The notes beneath the pieces are model-generated. The model saw only the letters and a program-made list of their open reading frames with translations, ran no database searches and was not told where the DNA came from. A stretch of DNA of 64,000 bases. Origin: Nitrospirota bacterium (GTDB lineage: Bacteria > Nitrospirota > Thermodesulfovibrionia > Thermodesulfovibrionales > Dissulfurispiraceae). A program made the position numbers and the translations under genes. The DNA is taken from NCBI GenBank assembly GCA_009773415.1, contig WSNO01000002.1, forward strand, positions 1-64,000, given 5' to 3'. Below are positions 8,150 through 16,566 of the stretch, in pieces. Positions within the stretch are counted from its first letter, which is position 1; each line of letters starts with the position of its first letter.

Positions 8150-9710
8150 ATCCCAGCAGATTAACGAACTCAAGAAGAAGGTTGCGGAATATCCCGCTGC
8201 CCATCGGAGCGAGCTGAAAACCCTCGGCAAGCTGGCGGTGATCTCCTTTTTTGTTGCCCTGATTATTCATGACACGTCGATAGCCGGACATGCACAAAGC
8301 GGCCCTGCGCTTTTCTTCGGCAGCCTGCTGATTGCAATGATGATTCTCTTTATTTTCTTCAAGGATATCAAGCGGTATAAACCGCTTTTCTACAACGATC
8401 GGAAGATGATGTGGCTGCTCTCACTGCTGGTGATCGGCATCCTGCTTATCAGCCGCACATTTGAATTCCTGCTTTCGGGACTTCACCGCGGCTTCAGTTT
8501 GCCGATCGGCGATTCTTATATCTACGGGATTCCGCTTGCAGCGGGAGCAATGCTGATTACCCTTATTTTCGACTTTCACCTTGCCATCAGTTTTGCATTC
8601 GTCATGAGTCTGTTGTCGGGGGTATGGCTCGGCAATCCCTACTTTGCGGTTTATGCGTTTGTCGGCAGCCTCACCGCTGCCTTTGCGGTGCTGCGCTGCC
8701 GCAGGCGTTCGACGCTTATTCTTGCCGGACTGTATGTCTGTATCGCCAATGTTGTGACTGCGTCCATAATACTGCTTTTGCAGGGACTGCTTTTCACGGC
8801 TGTCGCGCCGTCAAGTATTTTATTTGCAATACTTGCCGGTGTCAGCGTTATCGCGCTCGTTTTATCGATGCTGCCGATTATTGAACACACGTTTGGCCTG
8901 CGGACCGATATCAGCCTGGTCGAGTTGCTTGACCATGACCAGCCGCTGCTCCGAACGCTTATGATTAACGCGCCGGGGACCTATCATCACAGTGTTCTGG
9001 TCGGCAATCTTGCAGAGGCGGCTGCAGAAGCAATCGGAGTTAACCCGCTGATGGCGCGGATAACGGCCTATTATCATGACATCGGAAAATTGAAAATGCC
9101 GGAATATTTTGTCGAAAATCAGGCCGGAGCAGTCAGCAAACATGAGAAGCTGACCCCGCACATGAGCAGCATTATTCTTGTCTCGCATGTGAAAGAGGGG
9201 GTGGAGCTGGCGAAGCAGAACAAACTGCCGAAGCCGGTGCTCGATATTATCCAGCAGCACCATGGCACCAGTCTTATGACGTATTTCTATCAGAAGGCTC
9301 TGGAGCAGGCGGATGGTCCTCCGCCGAATCATGAGGAGTACCGGTATCCGGGTCCGCGTCCACAGTCGCGGATTGCGGCGCTTGTGATGATGGCTGATGC
9401 AGTTGAAGCGGCAACCAGGTCGCTCAGCGAACCGACCCCCGCGCGGATAGAGGCGATGGTCGAGAAGATTATCAATAATATCTTTCTGGATGGGCAGATC
9501 GATGAGTGCGAACTGACCCTGCGGGACCTGTCGGCCATCAAGAACAGCTTTACCCATGTGCTGCTCAGTATTTTTCATAAGCGTATTAAATATCCGGAAG
9601 TCGATATGCGCCAGTTTGCCGGACGGCAGGAGAAGCCGTTGAGCGGGGGCGCCAGGGAAAATGGTGGCAGCGGTAAGGAATCGGCAAAGAGCGGTTCGGG
9701 TTCTCTCTGA
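8124..9710 (+). CDS. 7TM-HD family membrane phosphohydrolase (PgpH/YqfF-like, short form)
   Basis: Related to PgpH/YqfF, c-di-AMP phosphodiesterases with a membrane region and a cytoplasmic HD domain. From ATG 8124 the 528-residue protein has several transmembrane helices in its first half (about 35-280). An HD domain follows: HHSVLVGNLAEAAAEAIG, ITAYYHDIGKLKMPEYF, IIQQHHGTSL and MMADAVEAATRSL, so the metal-binding His/Asp residues are present. Classical YqfF is near 700 residues with a large extracellular HDED domain between the first helix and the 7TM block; it is not seen here. Substrate is inferred only. It overlaps phoH at its start and ybeY at its end. Confidence 0.85.
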   Translation: MKNVPTKTKSQQINELKKKVAEYPAAHRSELKTLGKLAVISFFVALIIHDTSIAGHAQSGPALFFGSLLIAMMILFIFFKDIKRYKPLFYNDRKMMWLLSLLVIGILLISRTFEFLLSGLHRGFSLPIGDSYIYGIPLAAGAMLITLIFDFHLAISFAFVMSLLSGVWLGNPYFAVYAFVGSLTAAFAVLRCRRRSTLILAGLYVCIANVVTASIILLLQGLLFTAVAPSSILFAILAGVSVIALVLSMLPIIEHTFGLRTDISLVELLDHDQPLLRTLMINAPGTYHHSVLVGNLAEAAAEAIGVNPLMARITAYYHDIGKLKMPEYFVENQAGAVSKHEKLTPHMSSIILVSHVKEGVELAKQNKLPKPVLDIIQQHHGTSLMTYFYQKALEQADGPPPNHEEYRYPGPRPQSRIAALVMMADAVEAATRSLSEPTPARIEAMVEKIINNIFLDGQIDECELTLRDLSAIKNSFTHVLLSIFHKRIKYPEVDMRQFAGRQEKPLSGGARENGGSGKESAKSGSGSL

Positions 9711-10176
9711 CGCGATCAGCAAATGCGTCGACACCGCACTGCGTGCCGCTCTTGCGAAGGCTGCTCCGCAGGTGCGTCTTGCCGTTGCGGACATACCGTT
9801 TGAAGTGAGTGTCATGCTTGTCAATGACAGGATAATGCGTGTGTTAAACCGCACCTATCGTGCAAAAGACACAACCACCGATGTGCTTTCATTCCCGCAG
9901 TTTGACGATATCCGCGCGCTTGTGCATGCGTGCGGCAGCTTCGGGTCTGAGCAGATTCCGCTGGGGGATATCGTCATCAGCATCCCTCAGGCGATCCGGC
10001 AGTCCGCTGAACAGAAAGTGCCGCTGTCTGATGAGCTTGCGCGGCTTCTTATCCATGGGGCGCTTCACCTGGTCGGGTACGATCATGAGCGCAGCAGTGC
10101 GGATGCGCGCGCCATGCAGTTGCTTGAAAATGCAATTCTGAGGAGAGTTGGGAAGGAACCGCTATGCTTGAACTGA
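9661..10176 (+). CDS. ybeY: Endoribonuclease YbeY
   Basis: YbeY is a zinc-dependent RNase needed for 16S rRNA 3' maturation and 70S quality control. The 171-residue protein carries TTDVLSFPQ and the metal site HGALHLVGYDHE (three histidines as HxxxHxxxxxH), the family signature. It overlaps the upstream HD-hydrolase gene by 50 bases and the downstream gene by 13, so the whole phoH block is co-transcribed. The ATG at 9661 or GTG at 9664 could serve as start; they differ by one residue. Confidence 0.95.
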   Translation: MVAAVRNRQRAVRVLSDAISKCVDTALRAALAKAAPQVRLAVADIPFEVSVMLVNDRIMRVLNRTYRAKDTTTDVLSFPQFDDIRALVHACGSFGSEQIPLGDIVISIPQAIRQSAEQKVPLSDELARLLIHGALHLVGYDHERSSADARAMQLLENAILRRVGKEPLCLN

Positions 10177-11648
10177 TTGTTTTTCTCTGCGGGGGCGTTG
10201 TCATGATTCTTGAACTGACGGGTTCGCGCATTCTTGCCCCGTATCTCGGCACTTCAATTGTCGTCTGGACCAGCCTTATCGGCATTATCCTCGCGAGTCT
10301 CAGCATCGGATACTGGTACGGCGGCAAACTTGCAGACCGCAATCCCAGCGACCGCTCGCTGTCCGCAATCATTCTGATTTCAGCGGTGCTGGTTGCGGCA
10401 ATTACTCTGCTGAAAGAGCCGGTGCTCGACTGGCTGCAGAGCACGGTTGCGAGCTTTTCCGTCAATGCAATCCTGGCGACGATTATTCTTTTTGCGCCGC
10501 CCAGCATAGCGCTCGGTATGGTCTCCCCCTATGCAGTCCGACTCCGCATGCAGGACCTCAGGACTTCCGGTTCGACCGTCGGCAGGCTCTACGCCATTTC
10601 TACCGTTGGAAGCATTGCCGGAACCTTTCTTGCCGGCTTTTACCTGATTGCCTATTTCGGCAGTACGAAGATTCTCCTCGTACTTGCCGGTGCTCTTTTG
10701 CTGACATCAGCGCTCGCCTGTGCACGCGGATTTATGGCTGTCCGGGCAGTTCTGCTTGTTTTTCTGGTGCTTATGTTTGTTGTTGCAGATGTCAATGAGC
10801 AGAGGCAGAAGCAGCAGGGAATATATTCGGTGGAGACCCGCTACAGTCATGTGAAGGTGTATCCGAGCGTTGATGAAACATCGGGGCGCCGGACACGTGC
10901 CATGGTAACCAATCCGAAAGAAACGCAATCTGCAATGTATCTGGACGATCCCGCGGATCTGGTGCTTCGGTATACGCGGTTTTATCGCTTGATCCACCAC
11001 TTCCGGCCTGACACGCAGACTGCGCTCATGATCGGTGGAGCAGGGTTCTCATACCCAAAAAATTACCTCGCCTCATTTTCACATGCGCGGCTTGATGTAG
11101 TTGAGATAGACCCCGACTTTACGCGCCTTGCCCGCGAACATTTCATGCTCCGGGAGGATGCGCGGTTGACGGTATATCACGAAGACGGCAGGACGTATTT
11201 GAACCGCACGACAGCAAAATACGACGCCATTTTCGGCGACGCATTCAGCTCGTTCTACTCTGTTCCATATCAGCTCACCACACTGGAAACCGTCAGACGC
11301 ATCTATCACGCTCTCAACGATAACGGAGTCGTGCTGATGAATATCATCTCTTCAATAGAGGGTGAAACCGGTCAATTCCTCCGGGCTCAGGTAGCAACAT
11401 TCAAGTCTGTTTTCCCGCAGGTGTACCTCTTTCCTGTCGGAAACCCTGAGGACGTCGAAGGGGTGCAGAACATCATGCTCGTTGCGCTCAAAAGCCCGGC
11501 ACCTCCGTCATTCCGGAACGAAAATCCTGAAATGAATCGGTATCTGTCGCATCTCTGGAAGAAGCCGGTTGCCGATGACATGCCGATTCTGACGGATGAC
11601 CATGCCCCGGTAGACGCCTATATGCTCAAAGTCATTCGTACTCTTTAG
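10164..11648 (+). CDS. Membrane-fused spermidine/spermine synthase-like protein
   Basis: A 494-residue fusion. The first ~205 residues hold six or more hydrophobic helices of the MFS-like type (LELIVFLCGGVVMILELTGSRILAP start). The rest is a spermidine-synthase-like Rossmann domain with MIGGAGFSYPKNYL (cofactor glycine loop), DVVEIDPDFTRLAREHF, DGRTYLNRTTAKYDAIFGDAF and a C-terminal DDHAPVDAYM. Fused proteins of this type are common in bacteria, but substrate and physiological role are generally unproven; polyamine synthesis should not be assumed. Confidence 0.85.
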   Translation: MLELIVFLCGGVVMILELTGSRILAPYLGTSIVVWTSLIGIILASLSIGYWYGGKLADRNPSDRSLSAIILISAVLVAAITLLKEPVLDWLQSTVASFSVNAILATIILFAPPSIALGMVSPYAVRLRMQDLRTSGSTVGRLYAISTVGSIAGTFLAGFYLIAYFGSTKILLVLAGALLLTSALACARGFMAVRAVLLVFLVLMFVVADVNEQRQKQQGIYSVETRYSHVKVYPSVDETSGRRTRAMVTNPKETQSAMYLDDPADLVLRYTRFYRLIHHFRPDTQTALMIGGAGFSYPKNYLASFSHARLDVVEIDPDFTRLAREHFMLREDARLTVYHEDGRTYLNRTTAKYDAIFGDAFSSFYSVPYQLTTLETVRRIYHALNDNGVVLMNIISSIEGETGQFLRAQVATFKSVFPQVYLFPVGNPEDVEGVQNIMLVALKSPAPPSFRNENPEMNRYLSHLWKKPVADDMPILTDDHAPVDAYMLKVIRTL

Positions 11649-11660
11649 CGCTGCGACTCC

Positions 11661-12368
11661 ATGCCCGAATCCTCTCTGAAACAATGGATTGAAAGTGTCC
11701 ATAACGCAATTGAGGGCGTTCTCCATGCTGCCCGAAGCGAACGTCATGTACAGTACCACCTTGTTACTGCATTCTGTGTCTTGCTGCTCAGCTATGTGCT
11801 CGGTCTTTCGCGGGACGACTTCATTGTTATTTCTATTATCGTTATTCTGGTGTTTCTGGCCGAGATGCTGAATACGGCGATTGAGCACGTTGTCGATCTG
11901 GTCTCTCCCGAGCAGCACGAAAAAGCCCGCATTGCAAAAGATGTCGCGGCAGGCGGCGTTCTGATCACCGCCTTTGGCGCAGCAGTGCTTGGCTATATTA
12001 TTCTTTATCCGTATCTTGCTGATGTATTCAAAAGCGGGATAACCGTTGCAAAGCATTCTCCTTCAGAGATCGCACTTATTTCGCTTATCACCATTCTCAT
12101 TTTGGTCATCATGCTGAAAGCCTGGTTCGGCACAGGGCATCCGCTCAGGGGGGGGATGCCGAGCGGTCATGCCGCGGTTTCCTTTTCGCTGTGGACGATG
12201 GTTACACTGATGACGGAGAACTTCACGGCATCCCTCTCCAGCTTTCTGCTTGCATTTCTTGTTGCACGCAGTCGAGTGGTCAGCGGAGTGCATTCGCCTA
12301 TTGAAGTGATTATCGGGGCATTGCTCGGCACGGGAGTTACGGCAGCGCTCTACCTGCTGTTTATCTGA
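11661..12368 (+). CDS. Diacylglycerol/undecaprenol kinase fused to PAP2 phosphatase
   Basis: Two integral membrane enzymes in one 235-residue chain. Residues ~1-125 form a DgkA-type kinase, with the signature EMLNTAIEHVVDLV followed by EKARIAKDVAAGGVL. Residues ~130-235 form a type-2 phosphatidic acid phosphatase, with KAWFGTGHPLRGG, PSGHAAVSFSLW and SRVVSGVHSPIEVIIGALLG, which give the PAP2 KxxxxxxRP-like, PSGH and SRxxxxxHxxxD-like motifs. The last shows H-SPIE instead of the common H-xxxD. In undecaprenol recycling these steps oppose each other. It follows the polyamine-synthase-like gene by 12 bases. Confidence 0.88.
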   Translation: MPESSLKQWIESVHNAIEGVLHAARSERHVQYHLVTAFCVLLLSYVLGLSRDDFIVISIIVILVFLAEMLNTAIEHVVDLVSPEQHEKARIAKDVAAGGVLITAFGAAVLGYIILYPYLADVFKSGITVAKHSPSEIALISLITILILVIMLKAWFGTGHPLRGGMPSGHAAVSFSLWTMVTLMTENFTASLSSFLLAFLVARSRVVSGVHSPIEVIIGALLGTGVTAALYLLFI

Positions 12369-12391
12369 TAGCGAACATGGGAGGCTGAACT

Positions 12392-12583
12392 GTGGATGGG
12401 ACAAGACGTTCGGATATTAAACCCGGCGTGAGAGTGGCAATGGTGCTGAAGAAAGATCAGCGGACAGGGACCCTTACTGAGGGGGTTGTTAAAGATATCC
12501 TTACAAAGGCGGCCACGCATCCGCATGGCATCAAGGTTCGGCTGCAGAGTGGTGAGATAGGGCGGGTGAAAACAATTTTATGA
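12392..12583 (+). CDS. ywbE: YwbE family small protein (DUF2196)
   Basis: A 63-residue basic protein starting from GTG. The pattern RSDIKPGVRVAMVLKKDQ, then TLTEGVVKDILTKAA and THPHGIKVRLQSGEIGRV, is the complete YwbE/DUF2196 family, full length. Function is unknown; the fold is predicted as a small KOW/SH3-like beta domain. GGGAGG upstream of the start gives a good ribosome site. It is the last gene of the plus-strand block and converges with mtgA. Confidence 0.88.
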   Translation: MDGTRRSDIKPGVRVAMVLKKDQRTGTLTEGVVKDILTKAATHPHGIKVRLQSGEIGRVKTIL

Positions 12584-12613
12584 GAGATCCCGGCTATGGC
12601 TCATAGTGGATCC

Positions 12614-13450
12614 TTACTGAGGAGGAGAGACAGTTTTTGCGTCAGAACCTTCGGCGGCAGGGGCTTTGATTGCAGGTGCCGGGAATTCGGCATCCGGCGA
12701 TTCTGTCTTATCCTCGCTAATCTCGTACAAATCCGGCGGTGCTATGCCACGACGCTGCATGACGCTGTAAATGATTTTTGAGCGGTTTTCCACATAGCGG
12801 GACTGTCCGAGCGGATTATATTTGCGAGGATTCGGCAACACTGATGCAAGGCGCGCTGCTTCGTACGGGCTGAGACCCGCAGCCGATTTCCCGTAATAAT
12901 GACGCGCTGCGGCTTCAATGCCAAAGATGCCTTCTCCCCACTCAGCCACATTCAGATAGAGTTCGAGAATGCGTTTTTTGCTCAGGGCATTCTCAATCCT
13001 CCATGTCAGAATGGCTTCCTTTGCTTTGCGAACAGGGTTTTTCGAAGGCGTCAGATAGAGGTTTTTTGCAAGCTGCTGGCTGATGGTACTGCCGCCGAAC
13101 TTGAACTTTCTTTCGGCAATGTCTTTTTCGATCGCCGTCTGCATTGCCTCAAAATCAAAGCCTTCATGCTGGTAGAACTTGTCGTCCTCCCCGATCAGAA
13201 CAGCCTTGACCAGATAGGGAGAAATGCGGTTCAGCGGCACCCAGTATTGTGTAATCTTTATTTTCTTTCCCTGCCCTGCCCATTCAGCCTCGCGATGCTC
13301 CATGAAGGCCGACTTTTTCGGGTTCTCCTTTGCCAGCTTTGCAACGCGCGGATGGACAAAATAGATCGCTACGCTGCCGACCATTGCGAGCAGGCACAGC
13401 ATGACGATTGTTCTCAGGCGAAAGAGTTTTCTTTTTTTCGTTCTGCGCAT
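12614..13450 (-). CDS. mtgA: Monofunctional biosynthetic peptidoglycan transglycosylase (GT51)
   Basis: Polymerises lipid II into glycan strands on the periplasmic face. The 278-residue protein has a basic N-terminus and one membrane anchor (about 13-31). The GT51 motifs are LIGEDDKFYQHEGFD (catalytic Glu), KFKFGGSTISQQLAKNLYL, RKAKEAILTWRIE and ILELYLNVAEWGEGIFGIEAAA. A C-terminal Pro/Ala/Glu tail of about 45 residues has no domain I recognise. A -10-like TACTAT (13457-13462) sits six bases upstream of the start with TTGCCC 18 bases further up; no ribosome site is seen, so the mRNA may be leaderless. Confidence 0.94.
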   Translation of the reverse strand: MRRTKKRKLFRLRTIVMLCLLAMVGSVAIYFVHPRVAKLAKENPKKSAFMEHREAEWAGQGKKIKITQYWVPLNRISPYLVKAVLIGEDDKFYQHEGFDFEAMQTAIEKDIAERKFKFGGSTISQQLAKNLYLTPSKNPVRKAKEAILTWRIENALSKKRILELYLNVAEWGEGIFGIEAAARHYYGKSAAGLSPYEAARLASVLPNPRKYNPLGQSRYVENRSKIIYSVMQRRGIAPPDLYEISEDKTESPDAEFPAPAIKAPAAEGSDAKTVSPPQ

Positions 13451-13527
13451 CCGGATATAGTAGTACAGGTGTTGCTGTCAGGGCAAAGCAGGAGCGTTCA
13501 GCCAAGCGGGTGAACGCTCCTTATCAG

Positions 13528-15339
13528 TCAAGCCTTTTCAGTACGCTTCGGTCTTTTGTTTGCCTCCAGCACCCGCTTTCGCAGGCGGACAGACTGCGGG
13601 GTGATTTCGACGAGTTCATCTTCTTTGATGAATTCAAGCGCCTGCTCAAGGTTCATGGGGCGCGGAGGGATGAGCTGCAGAGCATCATCTGCACCCGAGG
13701 CACGCATGTTTGTAAGCTTCTTTTCCTTGGTTACATTCACATCAAGATCGGCTTCACGCGAGTTCTCGCCGATAATCATACCTTCGTATACCGAGGTGTT
13801 CTCCTTGATGATGAGCACACCGCGCGGCTGGAGATGAAAGAGGGCATAAATAGTCGCAGTGCCCTGACGGTCGGCCACCAGTACGCCGGTCTGTCGCTTG
13901 GTAAGCGCACCATGCCATGGTTCATAGCCATCGAAGAGGTGATTCAGCAGTCCTGTGCCGCGCGTCTCGGTCAGGAACTGCGAACGGAAGCCGATGAGAC
14001 CGCGAGACGGAATGCGGAACTCCATGCGGACGCGGCCATGGCCGTTATTCTGCATTTTTTGCATACGGCCTTTGCGCATGCCGATCTGCTGGGTGACAAC
14101 GCCGACAAAATCATCCGGCACGTCAATGACCAGCAATTCCATAGGCTCATGAACCTTGCCATTGATCTCTTTTGTGATCGTCTCGGGCATCGAGACTGCA
14201 AGCTCGTACCCTTCCCGACGCATCATTTCAATCAGAATCGCAAGCTGCAGTTCGCCGCGCCCCATGACCTTGAATGCGTCGGTCTGGCTGAAATCTACCT
14301 GAATCGCCACGTTGTAAAGCAGTTCCTTTTCGAGACGCTCACGAAGGTTGCGCGATGTGACGTATTTGCCTTCCCGTCCCGCAAACGGGGAGGTGTTAAC
14401 TGAGAAGACCATTGAGATGGTCGGCTCATCGACCGTGATGCGCGGCAGCGGCTTCGGGTTCTCGGCATCGGCAATCGTATCACCGATATTGATGCCTTCA
14501 ATGCCCGCAATGGCGAGGATATCGCCGACAGAGATTGTGGTTGCAGGAATGCGTTCAAGGCCCTGGAATGTATAGAGCTGCGTGATTTTTGTCCTGACGG
14601 TGTCGCCGTTCTGCTTTACCACTGCGACGGTATCGCCGACATGAATTGTTCCGGAAAAGACGCGGCCGATTGCGAGGCGGCCGACGTAATCGTTGTAATC
14701 AATGTTGGTAACAAGAATCTGAAGTGTCCCCTCAGGGTTAGCGTCCGGCGCGGGAACATTATTCACCACGAGATCAAACAGCGGTTTCAGGTTTTCGCCC
14801 GGCTGACCGAGATCGAGCGTTGCGGTGCCTTTTTTTGCATTTGTGTATGCAATCGGAAAATCGAGCTGGTCGTCGGTGGCGTCGAGATCGATGAAGAGAT
14901 CATAAATCTCGTTCAATACTTCCTGAATGCGGGCATCAGGACGGTCGATCTTGTTGACAACCAGGATTGGCGGCAGGCCAAGGTCAAGCGCCTTTTTCAG
15001 GACGAAGCGGGTTTGCGGAAGCGGGCCTTCCGATGCGTCGACGAGCAGCAATACTCCATCAACCATTTTCAGGATGCGCTCAACCTCGCCGCCGAAGTCG
15101 GCGTGGCCGGGGGTGTCGACAATATTGATCTTGATGCCGTCATAGTCGACCGCAGTGTTCTTGGCGAGAATGGTAATGCCGCGCTCGCGCTCAAGGTCAT
15201 TACTGTCCATAACGCGTTCCTGTATTTTCTCATTGGAACGAAAAATACCAGCCTGCTTCAACATGGCATCGACAAGCGTCGTCTTGCCGTGGTCAACATG
15301 CGCGATAATGGCGATGTTGCGTAAGTCTGTGCGTTTCAT
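13528..15339 (-). CDS. typA: Ribosome-associated GTPase TypA/BipA
   Basis: Translational GTPase with a role in ribosome assembly and stress. The 603-residue length matches the family. G1 is [15 protein letters not shown] (about 14-28), G2 is RERGITI, G3 is [14 protein letters not shown] and G4 is [11 protein letters not shown]-like domains II-V and the C-terminal TypA-specific domain follow ([33 protein letters not shown]). A strong GAAGGAG site precedes the ATG. It appears monocistronic, with inverted AT-rich repeats in its upstream spacer. Confidence 0.98.
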   Translation of the reverse strand: MKRTDLRNIAIIAHVDHGKTTLVDAMLKQAGIFRSNEKIQERVMDSNDLERERGITILAKNTAVDYDGIKINIVDTPGHADFGGEVERILKMVDGVLLLVDASEGPLPQTRFVLKKALDLGLPPILVVNKIDRPDARIQEVLNEIYDLFIDLDATDDQLDFPIAYTNAKKGTATLDLGQPGENLKPLFDLVVNNVPAPDANPEGTLQILVTNIDYNDYVGRLAIGRVFSGTIHVGDTVAVVKQNGDTVRTKITQLYTFQGLERIPATTISVGDILAIAGIEGINIGDTIADAENPKPLPRITVDEPTISMVFSVNTSPFAGREGKYVTSRNLRERLEKELLYNVAIQVDFSQTDAFKVMGRGELQLAILIEMMRREGYELAVSMPETITKEINGKVHEPMELLVIDVPDDFVGVVTQQIGMRKGRMQKMQNNGHGRVRMEFRIPSRGLIGFRSQFLTETRGTGLLNHLFDGYEPWHGALTKRQTGVLVADRQGTATIYALFHLQPRGVLIIKENTSVYEGMIIGENSREADLDVNVTKEKKLTNMRASGADDALQLIPPRPMNLEQALEFIKEDELVEITPQSVRLRKRVLEANKRPKRTEKA

Positions 15340-15357
15340 AACTACTCCTTCGATAAA

Positions 15358-15428
15358 AAAGTCAAAAGTTTAAACTTACAAGTCAAAACATTGAAGGCAA
15401 ATCCCCGAACGTTTTGAGCTTTGACTTT
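15358..15428. repeat. Imperfect inverted repeat in typA-pilD spacer
   Basis: AAAGTCAAAAG near 15358-15368 recurs inverted as CTTTGACTTTT near 15418-15428. With its AT-rich flanks it could pair in RNA, but there is no clear terminator T-run. It lies between two minus-strand genes, downstream of pilD and upstream of typA. Confidence 0.35.
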
Positions 15429-15444
15429 TGCGATGTACGTTTGT

Positions 15445-16245
15445 TTACGTTCCGAGATACCACCGGAGAATCGGTGCGCCGAAAAAGAGCGAGATGAGAG
15501 AGCCGAGTGCGAGATACGGACCGAACGGTATTTTTGTTTTTCTTCCGGCTTTGCTGGCCGCCATCAGGGCGATGCCGACGAGAGCCCCGGTGAGGCTGCC
15601 GATAAACGTCGTAAGCAGCACACCCTTCCAGCCGAGGAATGCGCCCACCATGCCCATCATTTTGATGTCGCCGCCGCCCATGCCGCCCCTGCTGAGCAAC
15701 GCAATGAGATAGAAAAGGCCGAAGCCGAGCGCAAGACCGATGAGCGAATTGCTGATGCCGACAATTTCAAATGCAGCGCCTCCTCCAGTAGTCCTGAACG
15801 TCAGAAACGGATCGGGCAGCAAAAAAGACGCTGCAAAAAGACCCAGCGGCATTCCGGGAAGGGTAATGACATCGGGAATTATCTGGAAGTCGATGTCGAT
15901 ACATATGATAACGATCATCGCCGAGACGAACAGCCAGAGCAGCGGCAGGTGCCAGCCTGGACCAAAGTGCATGAACGTATAAAAATAAAGGGCTGCGTTT
16001 GCTGCCTCGACCAGGGGATACCGGAGGGATATCGGGCTTTCGCAGGCTCGACACTTTCCGCGCAGGAGAATGAAATAACTGATGAGCGGAATATTGTCCC
16101 ACGGTCTTATGCGGCTACCGCAGCCGGGACATGCAGAGGGCGGAGATACTATAGACTGTTCACGAGGAATCCGGTGAATGCAGACGTTCAGAAACGAACC
16201 GACGAGGAGGCCGAAAACAATGATGATGACTTCAGGCATGATCAT
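15445..16245 (-). CDS. pilD: Type IV prepilin peptidase / N-methyltransferase
   Basis: Inner-membrane aspartic protease that cleaves and methylates type IV pilins and pseudopilins. The 266-residue protein has the N-terminal LLVGSFLNVCIHRIPRE block. The two zinc CxxC pairs are CPGCGSRIRPWDNIPLISY and GKCRACESPIS. The catalytic aspartates lie in CIDIDFQIIPDVIT and GGGDIKMMG. About seven membrane segments are evident. The start overlaps the upstream small gene by four bases (ATGA). No pilin genes occur in the window. Confidence 0.95.
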   Translation of the reverse strand: MIMPEVIIIVFGLLVGSFLNVCIHRIPREQSIVSPPSACPGCGSRIRPWDNIPLISYFILLRGKCRACESPISLRYPLVEAANAALYFYTFMHFGPGWHLPLLWLFVSAMIVIICIDIDFQIIPDVITLPGMPLGLFAASFLLPDPFLTFRTTGGGAAFEIVGISNSLIGLALGFGLFYLIALLSRGGMGGGDIKMMGMVGAFLGWKGVLLTTFIGSLTGALVGIALMAASKAGRKTKIPFGPYLALGSLISLFFGAPILRWYLGT

Positions 16246-16553
16246 GCAACTATCTTGCTGTTGCCGGAGGTTTTCCTGATGGTGGCCTGGATCTCCGGTT
16301 CAAGCTGCTCAATCTCGCGCAGCGCCGCCGCAACATCCTTGTTCGCAAACCCTTGTTTGTCTTTGCCGCGCACGGCATAGACTTCCTCGCCAACCTGTCT
16401 GAGCAGTTCATTTTTCGGGCGCTTGACTTCCCCGGCCCGGCAGGGGAGATTGAACACAGAAAGCTCCACCTGCTCGCGCTCTGCAAAAAGCTGTGCAACC
16501 CGGTGAGTCTTTTCCAGACCCGTATCATAGTCCCGTTTGATTTTGCCGATCAT
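16242..16553 (-). CDS. Small conserved-looking hypothetical protein between recG and pilD
   Basis: I do not recognise this 103-residue soluble, charged protein. It starts MIGKIKRDYDTGLEKTHRVA and ends in a predicted helical region rich in Glu and Lys (AAALREIEQLEPEIQATI). A single Cys lies in FNLPCRAGEVKRPKN. An AGAAAGA stretch precedes the ATG. It starts 13 bases after the recG stop and overlaps pilD by four, so it is expressed as part of that operon. A longer reading from 16661 runs inside recG and is rejected. Confidence 0.65.
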   Translation of the reverse strand: MIGKIKRDYDTGLEKTHRVAQLFAEREQVELSVFNLPCRAGEVKRPKNELLRQVGEEVYAVRGKDKQGFANKDVAAALREIEQLEPEIQATIRKTSGNSKIVA

Positions 16554-16566
16554 TCTTTCTGGTCCG

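Noticed and set aside
13408-14403. 331-residue plus-strand frame opposite typA and mtgA
   Set aside because: It is antisense to two certain genes (BipA motifs on the minus strand) and has no domain of its own.
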